The notes under the pieces are model-generated. The model searched no databases. It saw only the letters and a list, made by a program, of their open reading frames with translations, and was not told the DNA's origin. Shown one piece after another: positions 10,501 to 21,707 of a stretch of 64,000 bases of DNA (positions are counted from its first letter, which is position 1; each line of letters starts with the position of its first letter). The position numbers were made by a program, and so were the translations under genes. The stretch covers positions 23,870,363 through 23,934,362 of the forward strand of contig NC_044920.1 of NCBI RefSeq assembly GCF_003576645.1, written 5' to 3'. The stretch is from Ipomoea triloba. Taxonomy: Eukaryota > Streptophyta > Magnoliopsida > Solanales > Convolvulaceae.

Positions 10501-12458
10501 CAACTAAAACCAACACCACCAATACGCGGAACCAAAACTAATCTTTTCAGTGCAATCTTAACTAATGAACCGCAATTCAGAATCATAACCGAGCCATGAT
10601 TAGCAATATAGATTTAGTTTCTCAATTATTTATGGTTAGATTTTTAGAACAAGTGACATATTTTGTCATGATTTTACTAGGATGAAATTCACTATTTTCC
10701 TAAAAGCGAATGGATAAAAATTACTCACGAATAATTAATGAACTACATTTATACCACAACTACAAGTACATGATGACTGATGATGTCATTATACATGAGC
10801 ATAATTTACCCGCCAACGAATTTTATTATTTAATATTTTTACTATCCGAATATAAAAGTACATAATGATACTCGTTAATAAACTACAAATTGCTACTCCG
10901 TATTATTTATATTTTTAGTGAGGTGATAACATGTAATTCACTATGATTTTTTACACGATTAATGCATTATGTACTAATTAATTAAGTCATATGACATAAT
11001 GCAAATTATATAACACGATGAAGTATAAGTAGATGCATAAATAATGCATTAGAATTGGTGAATGACGGTTGTAAATGTTGGTAGAAAATGATATCCTCCG
11101 ATTATGATATTTATTTTATTGTCCGAACCAACCCTTAGAGAAAGAGGACATAAATATTAATTTCAGTCATAAAGTGCCAATGACAGATCTCTTGCCATCG
11201 TACAATGCGCAGTACTAGGAGATCCATTTTTTTTTTTGGTAACATTCTTTTTATTGTGTTAACCTTAATCTTCTTTTTTCCCCAATATTGTACAATAATT
11301 TGAATTTTGTTAGATGAGATTAATTCAATTTAGTCACAATCGATGTCATATAGATACCAACACTCTCAAGAAAATGTACATCAGGATGGGGAGACCTCAA
11401 ACTTTAAATGAAAATAAAAATCCTATATATTTATTTAACAATGAATCTCACAACCCTTTTGAGTGTGGGTAAACCTTACGTTGTAACCCTAGCCCAAAAT
11501 TGATGCTTATTGCCTTGATTGGTACGGCCATGGGCATGACCGTGCCTAATATGCATTATTTCTGTGCAATTTTTTTGACTTCTAAGTAAATTTTCACCCC
11601 CTGAAACATTTGAATTGTTCCTTATGATATTCATAAAAGTTGTAGCCAAACTCTCCCTTAATGGGATGATGTGATACGTGTCTCATGAACAAGTGCCTTA
11701 TCGAAGTAGCTCATTTTCTTAAGATTTTCTCTCCATCTTAAAAAAAAAAAAAAATTATCTTAAATTTTATCTTAATATAATAATATAATAAAATCAAATT
11801 AAAGGGAAAAATCAAATAAATAGATAAAAGTAAATAAAGCCATACTACATTACTACTCCGTATTTAAGACAAATTATTTAATACTCCGTATATTAAGTAA
11901 ACGATTTTTGTGATAGGAGGAGAGTAGATGCAAGCGCCACTAGCGCGCGTGGCTGTGAATTGATGGGGTCGGTTAGATACTTTTGGGAAACTGTTTGGGT
12001 GTTAAGTACTTTGAGCTGGGCAGTTGTTGCAAGTAAATCAGCTGTCCATTTTCTCATAATTTTAACAGAAAATAAATAAAAAACTGAAGACTTTTCCAGT
12101 CAACTTTAATAAAATTCATTGCCACCAAATTAATTTATAATATTTCTTTTAATGTTATTTAATTAGAACTGTAATTGAGTCGAGTCGGATTCAAATAATT
12201 AAAATTTGAAACTCGGCTTGATTAAAAAAATTAAAGCTCAAGCAAGACTCAATTTCAGTTTGAGCTTCAACTTAAATATGCTCACTATTTTTTTTTCTTT
12301 CTAATTTCTAATAGGAATTGTAATAATAAATATTTTACATGTAAATATCATAACGATTTTAATATTACATCTCGATCATAACTATTTTATAACAAAAATA
12401 TAAATTTGTAATATTATATTTATATTTAACATAATATATATACATAGATGTCAGCTCA

Positions 12459-12760
12459 AATGCGTTAAGGTGTGGTCGCATCATTAGATATTAAAAAACA
12501 CATCAATAGTATTAGGAAATGCACAAAAATGAAAGACACCAATGCACCACAAAACATACCATTAGGTATGCATAAACGCATTACATAGTGTTCAGAAACG
12601 CACCATTAGGTGTGGTGAGGTATGATAATTTTTTTTAGTATGGTGCGTTTTGTGGTGCATTTATGCATTTCATTGTTGTGCATTTCGTAACACTATTGAT
12701 ACATTTTTGCATACCTAATGGTGCGATTGCACCGATCACATGTTAAAGTCTGACTGCATT
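12459..12760. mobile_element. Fold-back MITE, family A copy 2
   Basis: Left arm (AATGCGTTAAGGTGTGGTCGC) and right arm (GATCACATGTTAAAGTCTGA) are inverted relatives, with an inner pair around ATCAATAGT(A/G)TTA(G/C)GAAATGCAC. The termini match the element at 8324-8661. Confidence 0.65.
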
Positions 12761-13369
12761 GAAAATTGGCCTTATATACGTATATATTAAAATAAAAAGC
12801 TAGAATAAGCTTGTTAGATGCTCGAGAATCGAGATGAATATTAAGAAACTCATACTATTTAAACTCTACTACGTTTTGACAATGATTGAGTCAAAATTGA
12901 GCATTCTTCGAGTTTAATCCGAGTAGCTTGAGTCGAATTGTTAGGGATGACATTGTTGAAATTTTCTAAGATTCCGTATGAAATTTTATTGTTTCGAATA
13001 TTTGTGTTTTTAGAAGAAAACAAAAGGAGAAGGATAAAAAAAAAGAAGGGGGGATGAATAAAAAACAAAAAAATATTTTTGTGTACCGAAAAAGCAGAGG
13101 GGGCAGAGAGAGAATCTAGAAAATGTGCTACAAATACCCATGTCTTTCACTTCCTCAAAAGCCCAGAGAAAATCCTTATTTATATATTTTTTATTTTCGC
13201 ATTATTTTTATTAGGTAGATACGTTGTTGTGATATAACTATCACTTGGCCAATCGGGGAAGAGAATGAGTGTGAATCAATGGCCCATAGTGCGAAAGGAA
13301 AAAATAAACTACTGTATATAGGATAACAGGGAGACCACATGTTGACAATTTTCAGGTTCCTTGTTCTTT

Positions 13370-13676
13370 GCAGGGCTTGATTTTGCTTTTGGTTTAGAGA
13401 GAGAAACAGCTTTTGGAGAGAGAGAGAGAAAGAGATATCTTTAATCCTATCTGGGATCTCTCTATTTTACTTGTTTTGATTGATCCGGGACACCGATGGG
13501 TTTTTGTTTGGTATTAAGGTTGTTCTCTTCAATGTATGCAGTGCAAAGATTTCAGCTTTCTGGTTGTGGGGGCCTTTGGCGCTGCCCTTCTTGACTGTAG
13601 AGAGGGATCTGGCTTCTTCTTTGTTCTAAATTCTGCTGTTTTTGAAAGGATTTAGGGGAAGAATTGGGTTATAAAG
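13370..13676 (+). other. 5' leader exon of the DUF863 gene (inferred)
   Basis: A purine-rich leader with a GA microsatellite (13414-13433) ends at AAAG followed by a GTAATT donor at 13677. An acceptor (TTTTGCCAG) ends at 14310, ten bases before the ATG. The intron in the leader is inferred from these sites; the transcription start is not visible. Confidence 0.5.
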
Positions 13677-14319
13677 GTAATTCTGTTTGTTGTTTACTGT
13701 TCAGAGATATTATTATATTTCTAATTTTTACTGTGTTCTGATTGTTGAATTTTGCTGTGGGGTTTTCTTGGTGGATTGGAAATTGGTAAAAGAGAAAAGT
13801 TTAAGGAAATTATTCAGATATATTGGTGCCTTTTTTTATTTTTATTTTTTCCTGGAGATCTTCTATTGTAAGGCTAATATGTTTCATGGAATTGATGGCT
13901 TCCATGGCTGCTTTGATAGGTTTTCATTGTACACACATAAAAGAATGTCATGAATACAGTTTCAGTTTCAGTCCCATTTTTCTGATCTCTGCTACCTGTT
14001 TTGCTTTACATTTTAAGGAATAAAAAGGTTTCTTTTGCTCTATGCCTTTGTTTCCTTAACTCTCTCCTTAACATCAGGACATAGCTCACACAATTCAAAT
14101 TTTCCTTAATTGTCAGCATCAAAAAGTTGTTTCTTTGTAGTGGTAGTTGTAGTTGCAGGAACTTGCAGGGAACAACCTCTGTGGTTCTTATAATCTCTTC
14201 TTGGCTTGTCATAGTTGCTGCTATGTTTGATTGTTTTGTGGTGTCATTTTATGGGTATTGTTGTTGCTATTGCCTCTGTTTGCTGATGTAGTTTACTGTT
14301 GTTTTGCCAGATTGCTGGG

Positions 14320-15477
14320 ATGGGGACTAAGATACAATGTAAGACGGTTTTACCGGCATTCTATTCTGTGAAGGATCTAAATGGCAGTGTGAGTAATGGG
14401 ATGTGTTTACTGAGTCATGATGAACGAACGCTGAAAATTGGTCAGCACTATGACTCATTCTCACCGCGGTTTCCAATGGATGGTTATTTTGAATACGAGA
14501 AGGAAAAAGTGAGGCAGACGATCTTGAAGCATGAATTGACGTTTAGGCATCAGGTATTGTTTGTTATTTCAAGAATTTTTTGTTTTATTTATGAGACTTG
14601 GAAATGGCTCGTGCTGATATTTACAGAAGTTTTTGTATGGTAGCTATATGTAGCGTGAATTCTTATTAGTTTCACGCATTGACCTTAAGATTTGGAATGG
14701 ATATCGGCGTTTGAAGCTCGATCTGTCTTCTTATATTCTACTTTGTTTCAACTTGTTTTGGCCATTCAGCTCCAAGAACTGCACCGCCTTTACATCAGAC
14801 AGAGGGACCTGATGAACGATTTGAAAATGAGAGAACTGCACAAGAATCCTAAGGAGGTGGATTTGAGTCGCTGTTTGTCTCTCACTCCTCCCGATGAAGT
14901 GAAAAGAGCTTGGCATGCTGCTAATTTCCCTTTGTCAAATTCCGCTACTGCTCAAGTGTCCTCGTCAGACACTCATTACACTCAGTCCCTATTCGAATGT
15001 AAAAGAGCTGTGGATAGGACCGGCCTTTTCTCCACCCAAGGCAAAGAAATTTCGAGGGTTGGCAATGAAGACAAACAGGGTGCCAATTGTTTGAAGAGGA
15101 CCAATTGTCTTGCTGACTTGAATGAACCTATACTGATTGAGGATACCCCAAACTTGGACTCAGATGCCAATCCTCGCGGAATCATTTCCCTTGTAGATGA
15201 TGATGAAATTCAAAAAACGAAGAAAATCCATGAAAATTCTTTCATGGAAAGGAATGGTGGAAATTGCCTCAAGCAGTCGGTTCAGGGAGGGAATAGACCC
15301 GAGAGGTTGACTTTTGACATAAATGCCGGTAAGGATGTAATCATAACTTCAAAGTATGTTTAGTTTGAGCATTCTGTATGGGGTTGCTAACATAACGGGT
15401 TTGGCTTGATTTTCTGGTTTGTGATTCCAATCTTCTTTTGTGAAGGGGTCTGTCTGTTTCAACTACTGAGATGATGC

Positions 15478-15521
<44 letters not shown>

Positions 15522-17460
15522 CTAAAACAAAATAAATATTGATCGCTTCTTTAACGGGTATTCTTTTGATGCAGATGCTCAATCTGATGATTTGCTTACC
15601 GCTTTTCCATCTTCACAAGCTGGCCCGAGTGAAGCTTGTGAGCCTTTGACTACATTCCCTAATCACCCCAAGACAGAACTCCAGAAGAAAAAAACAATTT
15701 TTGGCATAGTAATATCTGAGGATAATAGAGAACAGTTTTTCACCGCTTCCAGTGGGAATATTAATTCACTGAAGCAAAGCCTAGACTTTAATGGAGGTAA
15801 AATACACATGAATGGTAATATTAGTTCAGTTTCAAGCTCAAAAGAAACGGCTTCATGCAAAAATGGTGCTTCCAACAGTTCAGATTTGAGTGCCCGAAAG
15901 GTACAGGGGTGTTCATTACTTAGATTTGACGCTGTTAATGGCATGAGTTATGGTGATTTAGCGCCTAAAGATAATCAAAATTATCAGACTCCAATGAAAT
16001 ATAATGGTTTGAGTGACATGGATTGCAAGTCTGCAACAGCGGTGAAGGTTGATGCTGAAACTCGGATGGCCTCTCAATATCCAATGGTTCATCAGCAAAA
16101 TATGACGTCTTCACATGGCCAAACCAAGCAAGAAAGCTCCAAGGGGTCGTTGCCATGGTTCATAGCGAAGTCGCAGCATAATCTTCAGCAGATCAGTCGG
16201 GGGGAGAACTGCTATCACATGAATCTTGATTTATTGCAGAATTGTTCTCAGCAGTTTTTTAAGAAGTCTGAAACGGATGAGAGTTTCTCTCGGGGTTTGA
16301 ATCAGAAACAAGAAGACAGGCGATCAACATCCATCAATGCTTGTGAGCCGAGCAAGGCTGCTGATAATGTTAAGAAGATCTTCGGGGTTCAGATTTTTAG
16401 TTCTTCTCGAAACCTAAAGACTGCAGATTCTATCTCCGAAGGAGATAATTCCAATAAAGTCTTTGCAGACGAGGAAACGCCTAGAAATCCGCCTGAAGGT
16501 ATCGATTCTGTTACAGATAAGGGGCTCGCCAACTGTTGCTCGGGTTTAAAAAATCAGATTGATCTTAACCTGTCTCTAGATGAAGAAGAGGAGCCACCGG
16601 CACCTTGTCTCCCTCGAGCAGTTGTGAAAATCGCGACTGTTGAAATAGACTTGGAGGCTCCAGCAACTCTTGAACCCGAAGAAGAAATCAGCAGTGTTGA
16701 GTTGATAGTTGAGAAATCTAGGCAACCTCTTGAAGAAGTCACGAGGGAAGCTGCTGAGGCTATAGTCTCCATCTCATCGTCGGGTGCTAACAATGTGCTC
16801 AACGAAGCTGCATCTAGCGATTGCCTTAAATGGTTTGCGGACTTGATTTATTCTCGAGTTAATGATGGTCATGAGCGCAATATCATGGATGCCTCGTCGG
16901 GAAAAGGTGAACCCGTTGAAGAATCCTTCTCGGATGGTATGGATTATTTCGAGGCTATGACACTCGAGTTGAGAGACATGAAGGAAGAAGGCAGCTGTTA
17001 CGAGCCATCGATTTTGGAAATCAACTTTGACGAGGAAGAATCAGGAGCTGCCACACCAAAACGCCCTCGGAGAGGGCAGGCAAGGCGAGGCAGGCAGAGA
17101 AGAGACTTCCAAAGGGACGTTCTTCCGAGTCTGGTCTCCCTTTCTAGGCATGAGGTGAGCGAGGATATTCTGACATTCGAAGAGCTACTGAAAACCACAG
17201 GTTCCTCTTGGCAATCAAGAATGTCACAGCGAAAAGCCGCCAAGAATGGTAGGGGAAGGCGGCGATGTGGAAGCTCGACTCCCTCGCTCATCAAAACCGC
17301 AACCTGCCAACCACCACCACCCCCAACAAACCAGCCCGTCGTTGTCTGCACTGAAACCAACGTCGAAAAGAAAAGTCTAACGGGATGGGGAAAGCGAACG
17401 AGGCGGCTCCCGAGGCAGAGATGTCAAAACAGTAATCCTGCTCCTCCGAAACAATGCTAA
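14320..17460 (+). CDS. DUF863 family nuclear protein with EAR-like motif
   Basis: Coding exons 14320-14553, 14770-15328 and 15575-17460 join in frame to 892 residues. The N-terminus (MGTKIQCKTVLPAFYSVKDLNG) and the block straddling the first junction (FRHQ, then LQELHRLYIRQRDLM, about residues 75-93) are the signature of plant DUF863 proteins. The long middle is Ser/Asn-rich and probably disordered. QIDLNLSLDEEEE at about residues 592-604 fits the LxLxL EAR repression motif. A basic stretch (KRPRRGQARRGRQRR, about 760) is a likely nuclear localisation signal. The family has no assigned biochemical role; a chromatin- or transcription-linked repressor function is my inference from the EAR motif and NLS. 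The intron before the last exon contains a poly-T tract. The C-terminus ends NSNPAPPKQC. Confidence 0.85.
15480..15516. repeat. Poly-T tract in DUF863 intron
   Basis: A run of about 37 consecutive T lies in the intron between 15328 and 15575. Length is likely polymorphic or imprecise in assembly. Confidence 0.9.
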
Positions 17461-18498
17461 TCCCATCACTGATAGAGGATGAATGCTTGTTGCTACTTTG
17501 TCAGAGTTTTGTATGCCATGGAAGTTGATTGCTGTATATTTTTCTGGCTGCATACATGTTTTGCATCATATACACATATTACTTCTCTGATTGAACCTGT
17601 AACATTCTTCAGTAACTGTGCCATCCTTCTTTAAACAGCTGTTAATACAATTGAGAAGAAGGATGGCCTTTAGTGTCAGACATCTCTCTATTTATTCAAC
17701 TCTCATGGTCTCCAAGTTTTCTTCATTCCACACAATTTGCAATACTGGAATGCCAAACTCCTTCAGCATTTTGCATAATAATTTTAAGGTCAATATACTT
17801 GAAAATTTATTAGGCATTTTTGTATTATACCATGTCAAATACTCAAATAGTAAGTGTTTACTCATGGGTAGAACAATTGATTTGGTAATCACAAGGTTTT
17901 AAGTTCTTCATAAAATTAAATTTTTTTTTTTTTTTTGAGTTAGTTAACTAGTGGAGTCAATGCGGGCTGGCCACCCTACCACGAGTTGAAAGTTTTGCAT
18001 GTTTTTGCCAATCGGTCTGCGAAGCCCGCAAGCTAAAATTCTTCAACCCTAGGTAAGTTTTCATGCCCCGTGAGCCAACTTCAACCTAACCGCCCCACCA
18101 TAGAGCGGTCTGCGAAGCCCGCAAGTTAAAATTCTTCAACCCTAGGCAAGCTCCCATGCCCCGTGAGCCAACTTCAACCTAACCGCCCCACCATAGAGCG
18201 GTTAAGGGTTGGCTCGTGAGTTTAGGTCCACTGACACCTTTACGGTTAACTATGACCTATGGGTAACCCAAGAGTAACCTAGGCTGATATACTGATTTTT
18301 GAATGATTTATTGACCTTTTTAGTTTGAGCTGCCACAAGACAAGTGCTTCTGTGATCCGGTTACAAGATGGGTTTCATCTAATAGCATAATACGGAGTGG
18401 CAAAATTTTGGGGAGTTCTTGTTATTTCTCGTACATCTCTAAGAAATCAAGAGTTCAAAGACATGCCTGAGTTTATGCATTCTTAAACACTCTTGGAT
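17461..18498. other. Spacer between DUF863 and PPR genes
   Basis: It holds the DUF863 3' flank, a short SINE-like fragment (about 17868-17925) followed by a T-rich run, and a 93-bp tandem duplication (18013-18198). No gene is seen. Confidence 0.6.
18013..18198. repeat. 93-bp tandem duplication
   Basis: Two units starting CGGTCTGCGAAGCCCGCAAG at 18013 and 18106 differ at only a few bases; a third unit begins and stops after CGGTT at 18199. The unit is clearly richer in G+C than the surrounding spacer. Confidence 0.9.
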
Positions 18499-20895
18499 AT
18501 GAATGTACTGCTATATTCTGAGATTCCTGTTCTATTGAAGAAACCCAAAATTTTCTTTTCAATCAAACCTCGCTCTCTCTTGTTCTCTACCTTGACTGGG
18601 GAGAACCCGCCATTTTATATACCTTCATTGTCTGTAAAGCTTGCTTCTTCTCTTGAAAACTGTTCAGACACAAATTCTCTGAAGAAGCTACACGCTTGCA
18701 TATTAACACGCGGGCTTGAACACGACTCATCTTTGGGCTCCAAGCTTCTCAATAGCTACGCCAAGTTCGACCTTTTAGCTGAATCGAAATGGATATTTCA
18801 CAGAATTAGCGACCGCGATTTTTCTATTTGGAATCCGACTTTTGTTGGGTATTTTAGAGCGTTTCACTACGATGAAGTCCTAGGGTTGTATGTAGAATTG
18901 AAGAGAAGGAGCATCGGTATCTATGGCGCAGCCGTAACGTTTACGGTGAAGAGCTGCGGCGTGTTGGGCGACTTGAAATTTGGGAGAGCTGTGCATTTGG
19001 ATGCTGTGAAGCTCGGGCTGAATACAGATGAAAATGTAGGGTCGTCGCTCGTTAAACTGTATTCCGAGCGGGCTGCCATTGGGAATGCAGCTAAGGTGTT
19101 CGACGAAATAACTGAGAGAGATGTTGTTGTGTATACTGTGATGATTAGCGGCTATGCTCAAGGTGGTGATCGGTATGCCTACGAGGCATTCAGAGTCGCA
19201 CATGAGATGCAGAGGGAAAACATTGAACCAAATCGTGTTACTTTGGTTAGCTTACTTCAAGCAGCATCTTCCATGGGAGCACTGCAAGAGGGAAATGCAG
19301 TTCATGGGTATGCTCTCAGAAGAGGGATCGATTGTTCGAATGATGTTTTTGTGACAACTCTGATGGACATGTATATAAAGTGTGGTGTCCCAGATAAGGC
19401 CACTGCAGTCTTTGTGAATACTAGAACGAGGAGTATCGGTTCCTGGAACGCTTTGATTGGTGGTTATCTTAGGTTAGGGCAGTCTTTGGAGGCTCTGGAG
19501 CTTTTTGTTCAGATGATGACAGAAAACCACAAGCCTGATTTGATTGCTATAGCGAACGGGCTGTCAAGTTGTGGTGATCGACAGTACTTGCGTGGAGGAA
19601 AGAGCCTCCACGCTTACATACTCCGAGCTGGATGTAAGCTTGATCTTGTTGCTACTACTACTCTAATGGATATGTACTCAAAATGCAATTGCGTGATCCA
19701 GGCTGAAGCAGTATTTGATAGAACAGAGCGCAAGGATGTCGTCCTGTTTAATGTGATGATAGCTGGTTATCTTCAAAATCGACTTCCCAATCAGGCTGTG
19801 AAGTTATTCCATGAAATGCTGCGGATGGGATTTCAACCAAACATAAGCACGATAATCAGTGTACTCTCTGCAGTTTCTGATCTGAAAGATGCAATACAAG
19901 GAAATGGCATCCATGGGTTCCTGCTGAAACGCGGGCTTCAATCCAACACTGAATTAGCTAATCAGCTCGTTGAAATGTACGCAAGATGCGGTGTCATCAA
20001 ATCTGCAAGACAAGTATTTGACAGGATCGAGCATAAGGACGTTGTATCATGGACATCAGCCATCATGGGCCATGTTAACAATGGCGAGGCTGAGGAAGCC
20101 GTGCTCTTGTTCCATCTGATGCAAAGAGAAAAGATAAATCCCGATTCCATCACATTAGTAGGTCTGCTCCAGGCAATCGCTCAGCTTGGATGTTTAAGCT
20201 TCGCGAGAGAAACTCATGGGTGTGTCCATCAGCTGCTAAGCGTGCAAAAGGACACACACCTCGTTAATTCTCTGATTATTGCCTATAGCAGATGTGGAGA
20301 TTTAAGTGCAGCCAGGCTTTTGTTTGAGCGCATGCCTGAACGCGATCTGGCATCATGGAACACAATGATATCTGCATATGGTGCACACGGGGACTGTGTC
20401 CAGGCGCTCAACTTATTCAACCAAATGAGAAAAGATGAGATTGAGCCTGATAACTACACATTTACATCACTACTATCTGCCTGCAGCCATTCAGGATCAT
20501 TAGCAGAGGGTCTGTCCATTTTCAGGTTGATGATTGAAGAACACACAGTTGTCCCAACAGACGAGCATTTCGGGTGCATGGTGGATCTACTAAGCCGAGG
20601 AGGGCGGCTCGAGGAAGCATATCATCTTCTGAACCACGCGCCATTGAGAGAAAACGCCTCGGCATTAGGGGCTTTCCTTGCTTCATGCATGGTTCACAGA
20701 AACGCGAAAATGGGTGAAACTGCAGGGAGACAGCTCCTAGATTTAGAACCTGGAAATCCAAGTGCTTATGGTTTGGTATCAAATTTGTACGCTGGACAAG
20801 AGAAGTGGGAAGAAGTAGCACAGATGGGAACCATGGCGAAGGAGAAAGGTCTGAAAAGAGTTTCAGGACGTAGCATCATAGAGTACACGGTTTAG
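18499..20895 (+). CDS. E-class PLS pentatricopeptide repeat protein
   Basis: Intronless 798-residue protein. The frame is open from 18493, but the first ATG is at 18499 (MNVLLYSEIPVLLKKPK), which I take as the start. The first 35 residues are rich in Lys, Arg, Ser and hydrophobics with few acids, fitting an organellar, probably mitochondrial, targeting peptide. PLS repeats follow throughout (DVVVYTVMISGYAQ, VTTLMDMYIKCG, ERDLASWNTMISAYGAHG). The C-terminus is an E motif (GCMVDLLSRGGRLEEAYHLL through SNLYAGQEKWEEVAQM) ending GRSIIEYTV. The E+ and DYW regions are missing, so it would need a partner deaminase if it acts in RNA editing. I do not recognise a specific orthologue. Confidence 0.9.
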   Translation: MNVLLYSEIPVLLKKPKIFFSIKPRSLLFSTLTGENPPFYIPSLSVKLASSLENCSDTNSLKKLHACILTRGLEHDSSLGSKLLNSYAKFDLLAESKWIFHRISDRDFSIWNPTFVGYFRAFHYDEVLGLYVELKRRSIGIYGAAVTFTVKSCGVLGDLKFGRAVHLDAVKLGLNTDENVGSSLVKLYSERAAIGNAAKVFDEITERDVVVYTVMISGYAQGGDRYAYEAFRVAHEMQRENIEPNRVTLVSLLQAASSMGALQEGNAVHGYALRRGIDCSNDVFVTTLMDMYIKCGVPDKATAVFVNTRTRSIGSWNALIGGYLRLGQSLEALELFVQMMTENHKPDLIAIANGLSSCGDRQYLRGGKSLHAYILRAGCKLDLVATTTLMDMYSKCNCVIQAEAVFDRTERKDVVLFNVMIAGYLQNRLPNQAVKLFHEMLRMGFQPNISTIISVLSAVSDLKDAIQGNGIHGFLLKRGLQSNTELANQLVEMYARCGVIKSARQVFDRIEHKDVVSWTSAIMGHVNNGEAEEAVLLFHLMQREKINPDSITLVGLLQAIAQLGCLSFARETHGCVHQLLSVQKDTHLVNSLIIAYSRCGDLSAARLLFERMPERDLASWNTMISAYGAHGDCVQALNLFNQMRKDEIEPDNYTFTSLLSACSHSGSLAEGLSIFRLMIEEHTVVPTDEHFGCMVDLLSRGGRLEEAYHLLNHAPLRENASALGAFLASCMVHRNAKMGETAGRQLLDLEPGNPSAYGLVSNLYAGQEKWEEVAQMGTMAKEKGLKRVSGRSIIEYTV

Positions 20896-21707
20896 GATGG
20901 AACATCAATACTTCATCCCTCTCTTTTATTGTCAAAATTTTAATGATATTCTTTCCCTGGAAGGGCTAGCGCAGGGGTTCGCAGGATCATCGGGGGGCGT
21001 TGGAGGGTTGATTTCTTCTCTAAAATCGATCTCATGACAGCTTTACGGCAGAACTATGGAGCGTTCATAACGGTTGAAGTGGAGTTAGGCTCGAAGGCAA
21101 TGGTAAAAAACCTTCTTAACAAGATGGGCAACCTAACCAGGAAGTAGAAATAAAGAAAAGAGATCCGTATGGACAATTCAGTTGGTCATAGGGGTGAAGT
21201 TTGAAAAGAAAGATCAGAGATCGAGTTTCACCCACGACAGTGTGAGAGAAAACAACCTCTTAAAGTGAGGAATTTTTTATGCACAGTAAACAAATGTCTA
21301 GCTTCTGTGTTCAACTAAGGGCGGGGCACGGGGTCCCTTGAGATTGGGAATTCAACCTTTTAGGGGAGAGAGAGAAATAAAGAAAAGAAGATCTAACTCT
21401 AGTCAAATTGGTCGGCGCGTTAGCTTGGTAACAATAACGCTTGGTAACAATAAGATTCTAAGTTCAATTCACAGTGAGAATAGTCTATTCACCTTCTTAA
21501 TTTATTGTTATGTGTAGCTTAAGTTTATTACTTTCTTGTGATATTTTACAGGATTTACTCAAACACACTTGGAAGCACATAATGTATAGAAGTTATAAAG
21601 TGATGACGCATTCACTTATGTATAGACGGTGCAATAACACATCTAAGGCATTTAGGGGCCTTTTATTAGTATTGTTAGATGTTGAATTTTACAATATAAA
21701 TTTATTA
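20896..21707. other. Convergent spacer
   Basis: This spacer separates the PPR stop from the CNGC2 stop. A SINE-like fragment (about 21404-21530) with a duplicated CTTGGTAACAATAA unit is present. No gene is seen. Confidence 0.55.

Larger units (their letters stand above)
6760..13369. other. Repeat-rich spacer, no gene seen
   Basis: About 6.6 kb without a supportable gene. It contains a SINE with target duplication (7403-7633), two SINE-like fragments (7728-7912, 9290-9420), a 111-bp direct duplication (GAGTGGCGCA at 8130 and 8241), two related fold-back MITEs (8324-8661, 12459-12760) and a Mutator-type MITE relative (10243-10500). Short reading frames here are low-complexity and match nothing I know. 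Confidence 0.65.

Noticed and set aside
18493..18498. Start of the second PPR gene at 18493
   Set aside because: The codon there is TTG; the in-frame ATG at 18499 is the normal eukaryotic start.
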